Shown here in pieces: positions 1 to 8,537 of a DNA stretch of 21,662 nucleotides; position 1 is the stretch's first letter; every line of letters begins with the position of its first letter. Origin of the DNA: Halocaridina rubra. Its lineage: Eukaryota; Arthropoda; Malacostraca; Decapoda; Atyidae. The notes below the pieces were generated by a model. The model was not told where the DNA came from. It was given only the letters and a program-made list of their open reading frames with translations, and made no database searches. A program made the translations under genes and the position numbers. Where the stretch lies: positions 2,501 to 24,162 of the forward strand of contig JAXCGZ010014400.1 of assembly GCA_037179515.1 (NCBI GenBank), in the 5' to 3' direction.

Positions 1-36
1 TGGCAACAATAATTTTCCTTTGATGCTGATTGGGGA

Positions 37-100
<64 letters not shown>
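37..100. repeat. (ATT)n microsatellite
   Basis: About 21 uninterrupted copies of ATT, directly after the left arm of the inverted repeat. Confidence 0.97.
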
Positions 101-101
<1 letters not shown>

Positions 102-174
102 GAATTCGTAATTAAACCATTATTTTTACTTTAAATAATGTAAGTTTGGTTGAATGAACAAGAGTTACTTAGAC

Positions 175-177
<3 letters not shown>

Positions 178-266
<89 letters not shown>
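178..266. repeat. (CT)n microsatellite
   Basis: About 44 CT dinucleotides with one phase break (TCCTCT) near 232. The Leu-Ser and Arg-Glu reading frames through it are low-complexity artefacts. Confidence 0.97.
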
Positions 267-270
<4 letters not shown>

Positions 271-387
271 AACATTCTATTCTACCCCACCCCCCACACT
301 CTCTTTGTTCCAGCCAACTAAGGAGGGGCACTGTACACAGTTATTAAAAGTAAATAAACCAACAGATGTACAAACAATGATGAGCTC

Positions 388-490
388 TTAATAATAATAA
401 TAATAATGATGATGATAACAATCTCCACAATCATCATCAAAGGAAAATTTTTGTTGCCAATGATGATGATAATAATAATAATAACAATAA
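388..490. repeat. degenerate ATA/GAT triplet repeats
   Basis: Two blocks of mixed ATA and GAT triplets (about 388-420 and 460-490) flank the right arm of the inverted repeat. The 491-695 stretch that follows is AT-rich and shows no gene, RNA or repeat I recognise. Confidence 0.8.
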
Positions 491-695
491 GATCTAAGCA
501 GAATTATTGGAATAGATATCATGAAAGTAATGCAGAGGTATATTAAAACCCAGCAGAGAGCTGGATATTCATTATACATCTTTTATAATCCCTTCACATC
601 TGACAGGTCATCACACTCTCTATCTCTGTTTCTCTTTACAACCTGATAAAGTCTGTTTTATTTTATCATATTTTGGCCCATCCTGGTGTCACAAT

Positions 696-800
696 AAGAA
701 GAAGAAGAAGAAGAAAAAGAAAAGAAAAAGAAAAAGAAAAAGAAAAAGAAAAAGAAAAAGAAAAAGAAAAAGAAGAAGAAGAAGAAGAAGAAGAAGAAGA
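696..800. repeat. 105-nt homopurine tract (GAA / GAAAAA repeats)
   Basis: No pyrimidine occurs on the + strand from 696 to 800. The tract is (GAA)n, then a roughly hexameric GAAAAA repeat (about 715-772), then (GAA)n again. Such homopurine-homopyrimidine runs can form triplex (H-DNA). A mixed GAC/GAA stretch continues to about 910. Confidence 0.95.
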
Positions 801-841
801 CAGACGACGACGACGAAGAAGATGAAGAAGAAGAAGAAGGA

Positions 842-877
<36 letters not shown>

Positions 878-891
878 AACGACGACGACGA
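842..891. repeat. (GAC)n microsatellite
   Basis: About 16 GAC triplets with one AAC interruption near 879, continuing the trinucleotide-rich block. Confidence 0.93.
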
Positions 892-974
892 AGAACCGGA
901 AGAAGAAGAACACGGAGATAGGTGATACAGTGAGAAAGCGATACCATAGAAACGCGAATATACCGGGTATACAC

Positions 975-1124
<150 letters not shown>

Positions 1125-1125
1125 C

Positions 1126-2719
1126 AAGGAGTTTCAGTCAGTATTTACAGTAGAAAATACCCCACCCCCTCAGATTGCAGTGATAGAAGCTCAAGGGCCG
1201 GTATTAGAGAACATCAACCTTACAGCCACAGAGGTATGCAAAGCGCTGATGGATTTAGATGTTCATAAAGCTACAGGTCCCGATGACATATCCCCTCATG
1301 TGCTTTAAAAATGCGCAAACACAATATCAGTGGCACTAAGTATCATATTTAAGGAGTCACTGGAGTCGGAGGAGATTCCAAGATGCTGGAAACAAGCAAA
1401 TGTGATACCTATCTTCAAAAAGGGAAGGAGGGATACGGCTCAGAACTATAGACCAGTTTCCTTGACCAGCATAGTTTGCAAAGTTATGGAGAAACTACTA
1501 AGGAAACATATCTCTCTTCACTTGGAATCCTTCAACTTTTTGTCAGTGAGGCAACATGGCTTCAGAGAAGGTAGATCAACAGTAACAAACTTATTAGAAT
1601 TTTATGATGAGGTAAGCCAAATCTTACAGGAAAGAGAGGGCTGGGCAGATTGCATATTCCTAAACTTCCAGAAAGCGTTTGACACTGTTCCACATGGGAG
1701 ACTTATTAGGAAGCTGCAATCAATGGCTAGAATAGGTGGAAATGTTTTGGAATGGATAAAAACTTACTTAGAAGGAAGGGAAAAGAGGGTTAGAGTAAGA
1801 CACTCAGTGTCTGAATGGAGGAGAGTTAGTAGTGGAGTTCCACAGGGTTCAGTTTTAGGGCCACTTTTGTTCCTTGTATATGTAAATGACCTACCAGAGT
1901 CTGTAAATTCATTCATGAATATGTTTGCAGATGATGCAAAGATTGTGAAGAAAGTAAAAAACGAGAACAATGGTAGAGAACTTCAGGAGGATCTAAATAA
2001 TCTGCATGAGTGGTCAGAAAAGTGGCTAATGAAATTCAATACTTCAAAATGTAAGGTAATGAGAATAGGTACAAGTGCAAGAAGGCCCAAGCTTGACTAC
2101 TCGGTGGCTGGAGTACAACTTCAAGAGACAGAAAATGAGAGAGATCTAGGAGTAAACATACTGGCAGATTTGTCTCCAGAAATACATATAAATGGCATAG
2201 TAAGGGCAGCATATGCATTCTTATCAAATATAAGGGTAGCCTTCAGGCACATGGACAAGGAAATGTTCAGAAATATTTATGTAAGCTATGTGAGGCCAAA
2301 ACTCGAATATGCAGCCCCCTTTTGGAATCCGCACTTGAAAAAGCACATAGCTAAGCTTGAAAAAGTTCAAAGACATGCCACGAAACTGGTGCCACAAATA
2401 CGCAATCTCAGTTATGATGAGAGGCTGAGGGAATTAGACTTACCATCACTCGAAGCTAGAAGAGTGAGGGGGGGATATGGTGACAGTCTTTAAATTCCTT
2501 CATGGTTATGATAGAGTGGATAGGGATCGATATTTTGATATGGCTGGCTCTAGAACTAGAGGTCATAGTTTGAAGCTTGGTAAGAAAACTTCTTCGCAGG
2601 ATGTAAGGAAATACTTTTTCAGTGTAAGAGTAGTTGATAATTGGAATTGGCTAAGCGAGGAGGTAGTTAATGCTATCTCAATCCATAGTTTTAAGGACAG
2701 GTATGATAAGTATCACTAA
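1126..2719 (+). pseudogene. ORF2 remnant: reverse transcriptase of LINE C1
   Basis: RT and CR1-type C-terminal domain of a LINE ORF2; the protein would copy element RNA at the insertion site. The frame starts inside ORF2 ([15 protein letters not shown]). It is broken by an A-to-T change creating TAA at 1306-1308 (Lys to stop) and by a seventh G in the run at 2468-2474 (six in intact copies), after which the last 80 codons continue in the next frame to 2719. The motif-A aspartate is also lost: the codon at 1663-1665 is AAC (LNFQKAFD against LDFQKAFD elsewhere). Motif B ([12 protein letters not shown]) and FADD (about 1924-1935) remain. The copy cannot encode an active RT. Confidence 0.92.
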
Positions 2720-2743
2720 GTATAAAATGGAACCGATCAGGAG

Positions 2744-2776
2744 ACGGGAAGATACGAGCTTTGGGCTCTTTCCCGT
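2744..2776 (+). other. 3' terminal stem-loop of LINE C1
   Basis: Arms ACGGGAAG and TTTCCCGT pair over 8 bp (one G.U). An ATAC bulge separates them from an inner GAGC/GCTC stem with loop TTTGG. The same structure occurs in every copy with a 3' end. Confidence 0.8.
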
Positions 2777-2796
2777 AAACACAATTAGGTAATCAC

Positions 2797-2830
2797 ATAC
2801 ATACATACATACATACATACATACATACAT
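2797..2830 (+). repeat. (ATAC)n 3' tail of C1 and 5' junction of A
   Basis: 8.5 copies of ATAC follow the element terminus directly. Copy A begins right after it. Confidence 0.93.
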
Positions 2831-2916
2831 CTCTGTCCCAAACCTCTCCCACCCATGGGTCGGGAGAAGGGGTAGTCATCAGGGGACTTAAACAGAGAAT
2901 CAAGAAGTTAGAGGAA

Positions 2917-5100
2917 ATGGTTATAAGCCTTGATGATAAAATTCGGAATATGGATGGAGAAATGAAAGAGAATGAAACACTCAGAGAACAAATAAGATCT
3001 TTGGAGGAAGCAAATAAAGCACAAGGGCAGGAGAGAAAGGAACTAGAAAAAAGAATAAAGAAGCTGGAAGGGGAAAAGAGTCAACTAGAATCTAGAATTT
3101 CTAAACAAGAAGATAAAAACAAACAGCTAAATGACAACCTAAAGGAATTAGATGTTAGTTCACTGCTCTCTTCTGAGAGAGACGAGATTGCTGCTTGGAA
3201 TGTCCAGATTAAGGAAAACATTGAACAGTTCAGAAAAGAGTTCCAGAAGCTGAATATGGAAAATGATGCCATGAAAACGTCCTTTGCTGATGCACTAAAG
3301 GGAAATGTGGCAGTAAAAGAGGCTGTAAAGGTGGTGGCACTGGAAAACATACAAACAGTTGACTATAAAGAGACAGTAATCGAAAAAATGAAAGACGTTG
3401 TGATAGAAAGGGCAAACCCACTCATCAGACAGGCACTTGATAAGGAGAAGACAGTGGTAATCTCAGGCATAAGTGAATCCCAGGAGCCAACATGGCAGGG
3501 GACACTTGAAGAAAATAAAGCTAGCGTTGTAGACCTGATAAGAGAGCTTGGAGTAGTATGTGGTCCTGAGGATATTGTAAACATACACCAACTAGGTAAA
3601 TATTCGAGGGAAGGAAAGCCGAGACCAACAAAAGTAACCTTTGAGAGAGGGGAAACATGTAGGGAAATATTGTTGAGAAAAAAAAGTCTAAAAGACCTTC
3701 AAGAATGCAAAGAAGTGTTCATTAGACGATACAGAACACAGGAAGAGATGGGAAAGATCAAAAACTTGTTGCAAGAGGCAAGAAGGTTAAATGATGAAAG
3801 AAATGAAGGAGAAGAAAAATTTTCGTTACAGAATACTTCCAGACAAAGGGGAGATAAAGAAGATAATGACAGAAGATCAGGGGATGGGGCCTCATTAAGA
3901 TTGTTATACACAAATGCTGATGGATTAGCTGGTAAGGCAGTAGAATTAAAAGATAGGATCCACAACAGTAAGGCAGATATAGTAGCAATTACAGAGACTA
4001 AGTTGAGTGAGGACATAAACAGTGTCACAGTTTTTCCTAAGGGCTTCAGAATACTAAGGGTCGAAAGATCTGAGAGGACTGGTGGAGGGATAGCACTGCT
4101 CATAAGTGAGAGGATTCAAATTGAAGAAATAAACTTGGCTATAGAAAGTGAGTTCCGGGAATTTCTTGTTGCTCGCATATATACTGGGTCAGAGAGCATT
4201 ATAATAACTGTTGTATACAACCCACCAAGGAACCAAAATAGGCTTGAAATTTATGAGGAAAGTCATATAGGTACTATTGAAGTCATAAACTCAGTTGTTA
4301 ACATGGCATGGGAGAAAAAATGTAGGATTTTGATTATGGGAGACTTTAATCATAAAGAGATAGATTGGATAAATCTTGACCCACACAGTGGTGAGGACTC
4401 ATTTGGGGCAAGATTCCTAGATTGCGTACAAGGGAATTTCCTACACCAACATGTAATGGAACCAACAAGAGCCAGGGGTGGGGATGAGCCATCACTACTT
4501 GATCTAGTGTTCACAGATAATGTGTTGGATATTGAAAATATTGAGTATGAACCACCAATTGGAAAGAGTGACCACTGTGTGTTGTTGATGGAGTATATCA
4601 TTGAAGACATTCTTCCTGAGAGTAGAGGCACTGAGGACATGAGGAGGAACTATCCGAAAGGAGATTACATCAAAATGAATGAGCTTTTTGCAGTTATTGA
4701 CTGGAGAACCTTATTTTACAACAAATCTGTACAAGAAATGTATGACATCTTTTGTGAGAAATATGGGAAGATAGTAGATTGCTGCATACCTGTCACCAAA
4801 GTAGGTGTAATTCTTGCCAGAGAGAAATGGTTCGATAATGGGTGTAAAAGAGCTAAGGAGTGGAGAGACAAATGCTGGAAAAGGTATAGGAGGAGAAAAA
4901 ACATAAATGCCTGGCAAACCTACAAAAGAGCAAGAAATGACTACCTAAGTAAAAGGAGAGAGGCAGAGAGAGATTATGAGAGGGACATCACCAGGAAGGC
5001 TAAAGAAAATCCCAAGCTTTTCCACAGCTTTATCAGAGGAAAACTGAAGGTAAAAGAACATGGTTTTAAGGCTAAAGAGAGCGGATGGAAGCATCACTGA
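2917..5100 (+). CDS. LINE ORF1-endonuclease fusion (coiled coil, RNA-binding-like domain, EEP)
   Basis: One 727-residue frame. Residues about 1-135 are a Glu/Lys/Leu-rich coiled coil (e.g. LEKRIKKLEGEKSQLESRI), expected to trimerise or oligomerise ORF1p. Residues about 180-300 (VVISGISESQEP, IHQLGKYSREGKPRPTKVTF, FIRRYRTQEEMGKIK) resemble the RRM plus C-terminal domain of L1 ORF1p, which binds element RNA. From residue about 329 an endonuclease/exonuclease/phosphatase domain follows with its motifs in order: N in YTNADG (codon 3913), E in ITETK (3994), GDFN (4339-4350), LLDLVFTDN, SDH (4567-4575). This enzyme nicks the target DNA. Residues about 640-700 are basic linker. In copy B, ORF1 and EEP are in different frames, so the fusion here is specific to A. 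After 5061 an extra T shifts the frame and the tail (HGFKAKESGWKHH) is spurious. The ATG at 2917 is only the first available one. Confidence 0.85.
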   Translation: MVISLDDKIRNMDGEMKENETLREQIRSLEEANKAQGQERKELEKRIKKLEGEKSQLESRISKQEDKNKQLNDNLKELDVSSLLSSERDEIAAWNVQIKENIEQFRKEFQKLNMENDAMKTSFADALKGNVAVKEAVKVVALENIQTVDYKETVIEKMKDVVIERANPLIRQALDKEKTVVISGISESQEPTWQGTLEENKASVVDLIRELGVVCGPEDIVNIHQLGKYSREGKPRPTKVTFERGETCREILLRKKSLKDLQECKEVFIRRYRTQEEMGKIKNLLQEARRLNDERNEGEEKFSLQNTSRQRGDKEDNDRRSGDGASLRLLYTNADGLAGKAVELKDRIHNSKADIVAITETKLSEDINSVTVFPKGFRILRVERSERTGGGIALLISERIQIEEINLAIESEFREFLVARIYTGSESIIITVVYNPPRNQNRLEIYEESHIGTIEVINSVVNMAWEKKCRILIMGDFNHKEIDWINLDPHSGEDSFGARFLDCVQGNFLHQHVMEPTRARGGDEPSLLDLVFTDNVLDIENIEYEPPIGKSDHCVLLMEYIIEDILPESRGTEDMRRNYPKGDYIKMNELFAVIDWRTLFYNKSVQEMYDIFCEKYGKIVDCCIPVTKVGVILAREKWFDNGCKRAKEWRDKCWKRYRRRKNINAWQTYKRARNDYLSKRREAERDYERDITRKAKENPKLFHSFIRGKLKVKEHGFKAKESGWKHH
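3817..3823 (+). other. AAATTTT heptamer at the ORF1/ORF2 join (copy A)
   Basis: Same heptamer as the candidate frameshift site in B (18680-18686). Here the preceding purine run is 2 nt shorter, so codons read AAA TTT TCG and translation passes from ORF1 into ORF2 without a shift. Confidence 0.55.
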
Positions 5101-6724
5101 GACGGACGAAGAGATCTGCAAAGAATTGAACAAGGAGTTTCAGTCAGTATTTACAGTAGAAAATACCCCACCCCCTCAGATTGCAGTGATAGATGCTCAA
5201 GGGCTGGTATTAGAGAACATCAACCTTACAGCCACAGAGGTATGCAAAGCGCTGATGGATTTAGATGTTCATAAAGCTACAGGTCCTGATGACATATCCC
5301 CTCATGTGCTTAAAAAATGCGCAAACACAATATCAGTGGCACTAAGTATCATATTTAAGGAGTCACTGGAGTCGGGGGAGATTCCAAGATGCTGGAAACA
5401 AGCAAATGTGATACCTATCTTCAAAAAGGGAAGGAGGGATACGGCTCTGAACTATAGACCAGTTTCCTTGACCAGCATAGTTTGCAAACTTATGGAGAAA
5501 CTACTAAGGAAACATATCTCTCTTCACTTGGAATCCTTCAACTTTTTGTCAGTGAGGCAACATGGCTTCAGAGAAGGAAGATCAACAGTAACAAACTTAT
5601 TAGAATTTTATGATGAGGTAAGCCAAATCTTACAGGAAATAGAGGGCTGGGCAGATTGCATATTCCTAGACTTCCAGAAAGCGTTTGACACTGTTCCACA
5701 TGGGAGACTTATTAGGAAGCTGCAATCAATGGCTAGAATAGGTGGAAATATCTTGGAATGGATAAAAACTTACTTAGAAGGAAGGGAACAGAGGGTTAGA
5801 GTAAGACACTCAGTGTCTGAATGGAGAAGAGTTAGTAGTGGAGTTCCACAGGGTTCAGTTTTAGGGCCACTTTTGTTCCTTGTATATGTAAATGACCTAC
5901 CAGAGTCTGTAAATTCATTCATGAATATGTTTGCAGATGATGCAAAGATTGTGAAGAAACTAAAAAACGAGAACAATGGTAGAGAACTTCAGGAGGATCT
6001 AAATAATCTGCATGAGTGGTCAGAAAAGTGGCTAATGAAATTCAATACCTCAAAATGTAAGGTAATGAGAATGGGTACAAGTGCAAGAAGGCCCAAGCTT
6101 GACTACTCGGTGGCTGGAGTACAACTTCAAGAGACAGAAAATGAGAGAGACCTAGGAGTAAACATACTGGCAGATTTGTCTCCAGAAATACATATAAATG
6201 GCGTAGTAAGGGCAGCATATGCATTCTTATCAAATGTAAGGGTAGCCTTCAGGCACATGGACAAGGAAATGTTCAGAAATAATTATGTAACCTATGTGAG
6301 GCCAAAACTCGAATATGCAGCCCCCTTTTGGAATCCGCACTTGAAAAAGCACATAGCTAAGCTTGAAAAAGTTCAAAGACATGCCACGAAACTGGTGCCA
6401 GAAATATGCAATCTCATTTATGATGAGAGGCTGAGGAAATTAGACTTGCCATCACTCGAAGCTAGAAGAGTAAGGGGGGATATGGTGACAGTCTTTAAAT
6501 TCCTTCATGGTTATGATAGAGTGGATAGGGATCGATATTTCGATATGGCTGGCTCTAGAACTAGAGGTCATAGTTTGAAGCTTCGTAAGAAAACTTGTTT
6601 GCAGGATGTAAGGAAATACTTTTTCAGTGTAAGAGTAGTTGATAATTGGAATTCGCTAAGCGAGGAGGTAGTTAATGCTATCTCAATTCATAGTTTTAAG
6701 GACAGGTACGATAAGTATCACTAA
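5060..6724 (+). CDS. LINE reverse transcriptase part of ORF2 (copy A)
   Basis: 554 codons from an ATG that exists only because of the inserted T at 5061 (copy B reads CAG there), so this is the second half of ORF2, not a separate gene. RT motifs in order: NYRPVSLTS, QHGFREGRS, motif A LDFQKAFD (Asp at 5669-5671), [15 protein letters not shown], motif C FADD (Asp codons 5936-5941), then a thumb-like region and the CR1-type C-terminus (VVDNWNSLSEEVV...FKDRYDKYH). No RNase H or zinc-knuckle motif follows. All catalytic aspartates are present and no stop interrupts the domain. It would perform target-primed reverse transcription, but is separated from its endonuclease by the frameshift. Confidence 0.9.
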   Translation: MVLRLKRADGSITETDEEICKELNKEFQSVFTVENTPPPQIAVIDAQGLVLENINLTATEVCKALMDLDVHKATGPDDISPHVLKKCANTISVALSIIFKESLESGEIPRCWKQANVIPIFKKGRRDTALNYRPVSLTSIVCKLMEKLLRKHISLHLESFNFLSVRQHGFREGRSTVTNLLEFYDEVSQILQEIEGWADCIFLDFQKAFDTVPHGRLIRKLQSMARIGGNILEWIKTYLEGREQRVRVRHSVSEWRRVSSGVPQGSVLGPLLFLVYVNDLPESVNSFMNMFADDAKIVKKLKNENNGRELQEDLNNLHEWSEKWLMKFNTSKCKVMRMGTSARRPKLDYSVAGVQLQETENERDLGVNILADLSPEIHINGVVRAAYAFLSNVRVAFRHMDKEMFRNNYVTYVRPKLEYAAPFWNPHLKKHIAKLEKVQRHATKLVPEICNLIYDERLRKLDLPSLEARRVRGDMVTVFKFLHGYDRVDRDRYFDMAGSRTRGHSLKLRKKTCLQDVRKYFFSVRVVDNWNSLSEEVVNAISIHSFKDRYDKYH

Positions 6725-6749
6725 GTCTAAAAATGGAACCGATCAGGAG

Positions 6750-6782
6750 ACGGGAAGATACGAGCTTTGGGCTCTTTCCCGT
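6750..6782 (+). other. 3' terminal stem-loop of LINE A
   Basis: Arms ACGGGAAG / TTTCCCGT, bulge ATAC, inner GAGC/GCTC stem, loop TTTGG, lying 25 nt after the ORF2 stop and 20 nt before the element end. Confidence 0.8.
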
Positions 6783-6802
6783 AAACACAATTAGGTAATC
6801 AC

Positions 6803-6832
6803 ATACATACATACATACATACATACATACAT
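6803..6832 (+). repeat. (ATAC)n 3' tail of A
   Basis: About 7.5 ATAC copies between the terminus of A and the inverted 5' end of D. Confidence 0.93.
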
Positions 6833-6929
6833 TTCCACCTATTCTACCATTGATTGCAGCTTCCTAATAAGTCTCCACATGGGAGACTTATTAGGAAGCT
6901 GCAATCAATGGCTAGAATAGGTGGAAATG
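6830..6929. repeat. snap-back inverted 5' end of LINE D
   Basis: 6830-6876 is the reverse complement of 6882-6929 with a single 1-nt gap (CTACC against GGCTAG). The spacer is five bases (ACATG). The right arm is normal ORF2 sequence and the left arm is an inverted copy of it. Confidence 0.93.
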
Positions 6930-7391
6930 TTTTGGAATGGATAAAAACTTACTTAGAAGGAAGGGAACAGAGGGTTAGAGTAAGACACTCAGTGTCTGAA
7001 TAGAGAAGAGTTAGTAGTGGAGTTCCACAGGGTTCAGTTTTAGGGCCACTTTTGTTCCTTGTATATGTAAATGACCTACCAGAGTCTGTAAATTCATTCA
7101 TGGTTATGATAGAGTGGATAGGGATCGATATTTTGATATGGCTGGTTCTAGAACTAGAGGTCATAGTTTGAAGCTTGGTAAGAAAACTTCTTTGCAGGAT
7201 GTAAGGAAATACTTTTTCAGTGTAAGAGTAGTTGATAATTGGAATTGGCTAAGCGAGGAGGTAGTTAATGCTATCTCAATGAATAGTTTTAAGGACAGGT
7301 ATGATAAGTATCACTAAGTATAAAATGGAACCGATGAGAAGGGAAGATACGAGCTTTGGGCTCTTTCCCGTAAACACAATTAGGTAATCAC
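6874..7391 (+). mobile_element. LINE copy D, 5'-inverted with internal deletion
   Basis: ORF2 sequence from CCACATGGGAGAC to the element terminus, lacking 586 bp compared with A (A positions 5911-6496). The deletion joins two near-identical 13-mers, AAATTCATTCATG and AAATTCCTTCATG, at 7090-7102. The residual RT frame has Trp to TAG at 7001-7003, and the deletion shifts the frame (586 is not a multiple of 3). The last 68 codons (to 7317) still encode the CR1-type C-terminus, with a Met-Asn variant in ISMNSFKD. The 3' stem-loop at 7339-7371 has a weakened left arm (AAGGGAAG). The tail is short (7392-7397). Confidence 0.92.
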
Positions 7392-7394
7392 ATA

Positions 7395-8537
7395 CATATT
7401 CCTAGACTTCCAGAAAGCGTTTGACACTGTTCCACATGGGAGACTTATTAGGAAGCTGCAAGCAATGGCTAGAATAGGTGGAAATGTTTTGGAATGGATA
7501 AAAACTTACTTAGAAGGAAGGGAACAGAAGGTTGGAGTAAGACACTTAGTGTCTGAATGGAGAAGAGTTAGTAGTGGAGTTCCACAGGTTTCAGTTTTAG
7601 CGCCACTTTTGTTCCTTGTATATGTAAATGACCTACCCGAGTCTGTAAATTCATTCATGAATATGTTTGCAGATGATGCAAAGATTGTGAAGAAAGTAAA
7701 AAACGAGAACAATGGTAGAGAACTTCAGGAGGATCTAAATAATCTGCATGAGTGGTCAGAAAAGTAGCTAATGAAATTCAATACTTCAAAATGTAAGGTA
7801 ATGAGAATGGGTACAAGTGCAAGAAGGCCCAAGCTTGACTACTCGGTGGCTGGAGTACAACTTCAAGAGACAGAAAATGAGAGAGATCTAGGAGTAAACA
7901 TACTGGCAGATTTGTCTCCAGAAATACATATAAATGGCATAGTAAGGGCAGCATATGTATTCTTATCGAATGTAAGGGTAGCCTTCAGGCACATGGACAA
8001 GGAAATGTTCAGAAATATTTATGTAACCTATGTGAGGCCAAAACTCGAATATGCAGCCCCCTTTTGGAATCCACACTTGAAAAAGCACATAGCTAAGCCT
8101 GAAAATGTTCAAAGACATGCCACGAAACTGGTGCCACAAATACGCAATCTCAGTTATGATGAGAGGCTGAGGGAATTAGACTTACCATCACTATAAGCTA
8201 AAAGATTGAGGGGGGATATGGTGACAGTCTTTAAATTCCTTCATGGTTATGATAGAGTGGATAGGGATCGATATTTTGATATGGCTGGCTCTAGAACTAG
8301 AGGTCATAGTTTGAAGCTTGGTAAGAAAACTTCTTTGCAGGATGTAAGGAAATACTTTTTCAGTGTAAGAGTAGTTGATAATTGGAATTGGCTAAGAGAG
8401 GAGATAGTTAATGCTATCTCAATCCATAGTTTTAAGGACAGGTATGATAAGTATGACTAAGTATAAAATGGAACCGATGAGGAGACGGGAAAATACGAGC
8501 TTAGGGCTCTTTCCCGTAAACACAATTATGTAATCAC
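7395..8537 (+). mobile_element. LINE copy E, CR1-like, 5'-truncated
   Basis: Begins at ATATTCCTAGACTTCC, in RT motif A, overlapping the CATA tail of D by microhomology (CATAttcc occurs in the native element). It ends at TAATCAC (8537). It shares GCTAAAAGATTGAGG with F and TATGACTAAG plus GATGAGG with the last array unit. The stem-loop is at 8485-8517; its left arm reads ACGGGAAA, replacing the G.U pair with A-U. Confidence 0.92.
7399..8460 (+). pseudogene. ORF2 remnant: reverse transcriptase of LINE E
   Basis: A single reading frame from motif A (LDFQKAFD, Asp 7405-7407) to the ORF2 stop at 8458-8460. Two nonsense codons interrupt it: TAG at 7765-7767 (Trp in EKWLMKF) and TAA at 8194-8196 (Arg/Glu position in SLEARR). 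Motif B is damaged: Gly to Val at 7588-7590 and Gly to Ala at 7600-7602 (SGVPQVSVLAP). FADD is intact. The C-terminus ends KYD, not KYH. The fingers are missing and this copy is dead. Confidence 0.9.

Larger units (their letters stand above)
1..459. repeat. 30-bp inverted repeat enclosing microsatellites
   Basis: Bases 1-30 (starting TGGCAACAAT) are the reverse complement of bases 430-459 (ending TTTTTGTTGCCA) with two mismatches. The 399 bp between the arms hold (ATT)n, (CT)n and degenerate ATA/GAT triplets. The outer flank on the right is again a triplet repeat (ATGATGATAATAATA). The left arm touches the window edge, so it may be longer. It could be the termini of a short non-autonomous DNA transposon or one repeat copied in both orientations. 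No target-site duplication can be judged. Confidence 0.6.
2831..6802 (+). mobile_element. LINE copy A, CR1-like, most complete copy
   Basis: The longest copy (about 3.97 kb). It contains most of ORF1, all of ORF2, a short 3' UTR with the stem-loop, the AATTAGGTAATCAC terminus and an (ATAC)n tail. The ORF1 frame is open back through 2831 into the preceding microsatellite with no in-frame ATG before 2917, so the copy is probably truncated within or just before the ORF1 start. Two length changes relative to copy B are visible: a 2-nt difference near 3808-3812 that joins ORF1 and ORF2, and an extra T at 5061 that splits ORF2 between endonuclease and RT. It shares LRKKTCLQ, NWNSLSEE and TAAGTCTAAA with B, so A and B form one sub-group. 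Confidence 0.93.

Noticed and set aside
2785..2789. TTAGG in the LINE terminus as an arthropod telomere repeat or telomere-targeting signal
   Set aside because: It occurs once per element end and never in tandem TTAGG arrays; the flanks are (ATAC)n.
2831..6802. RNase H, zinc knuckle or LTRs in the + strand element
   Set aside because: Looked for after the RT and at both ends; none found. The RT is followed directly by the CR1-type C-terminus.
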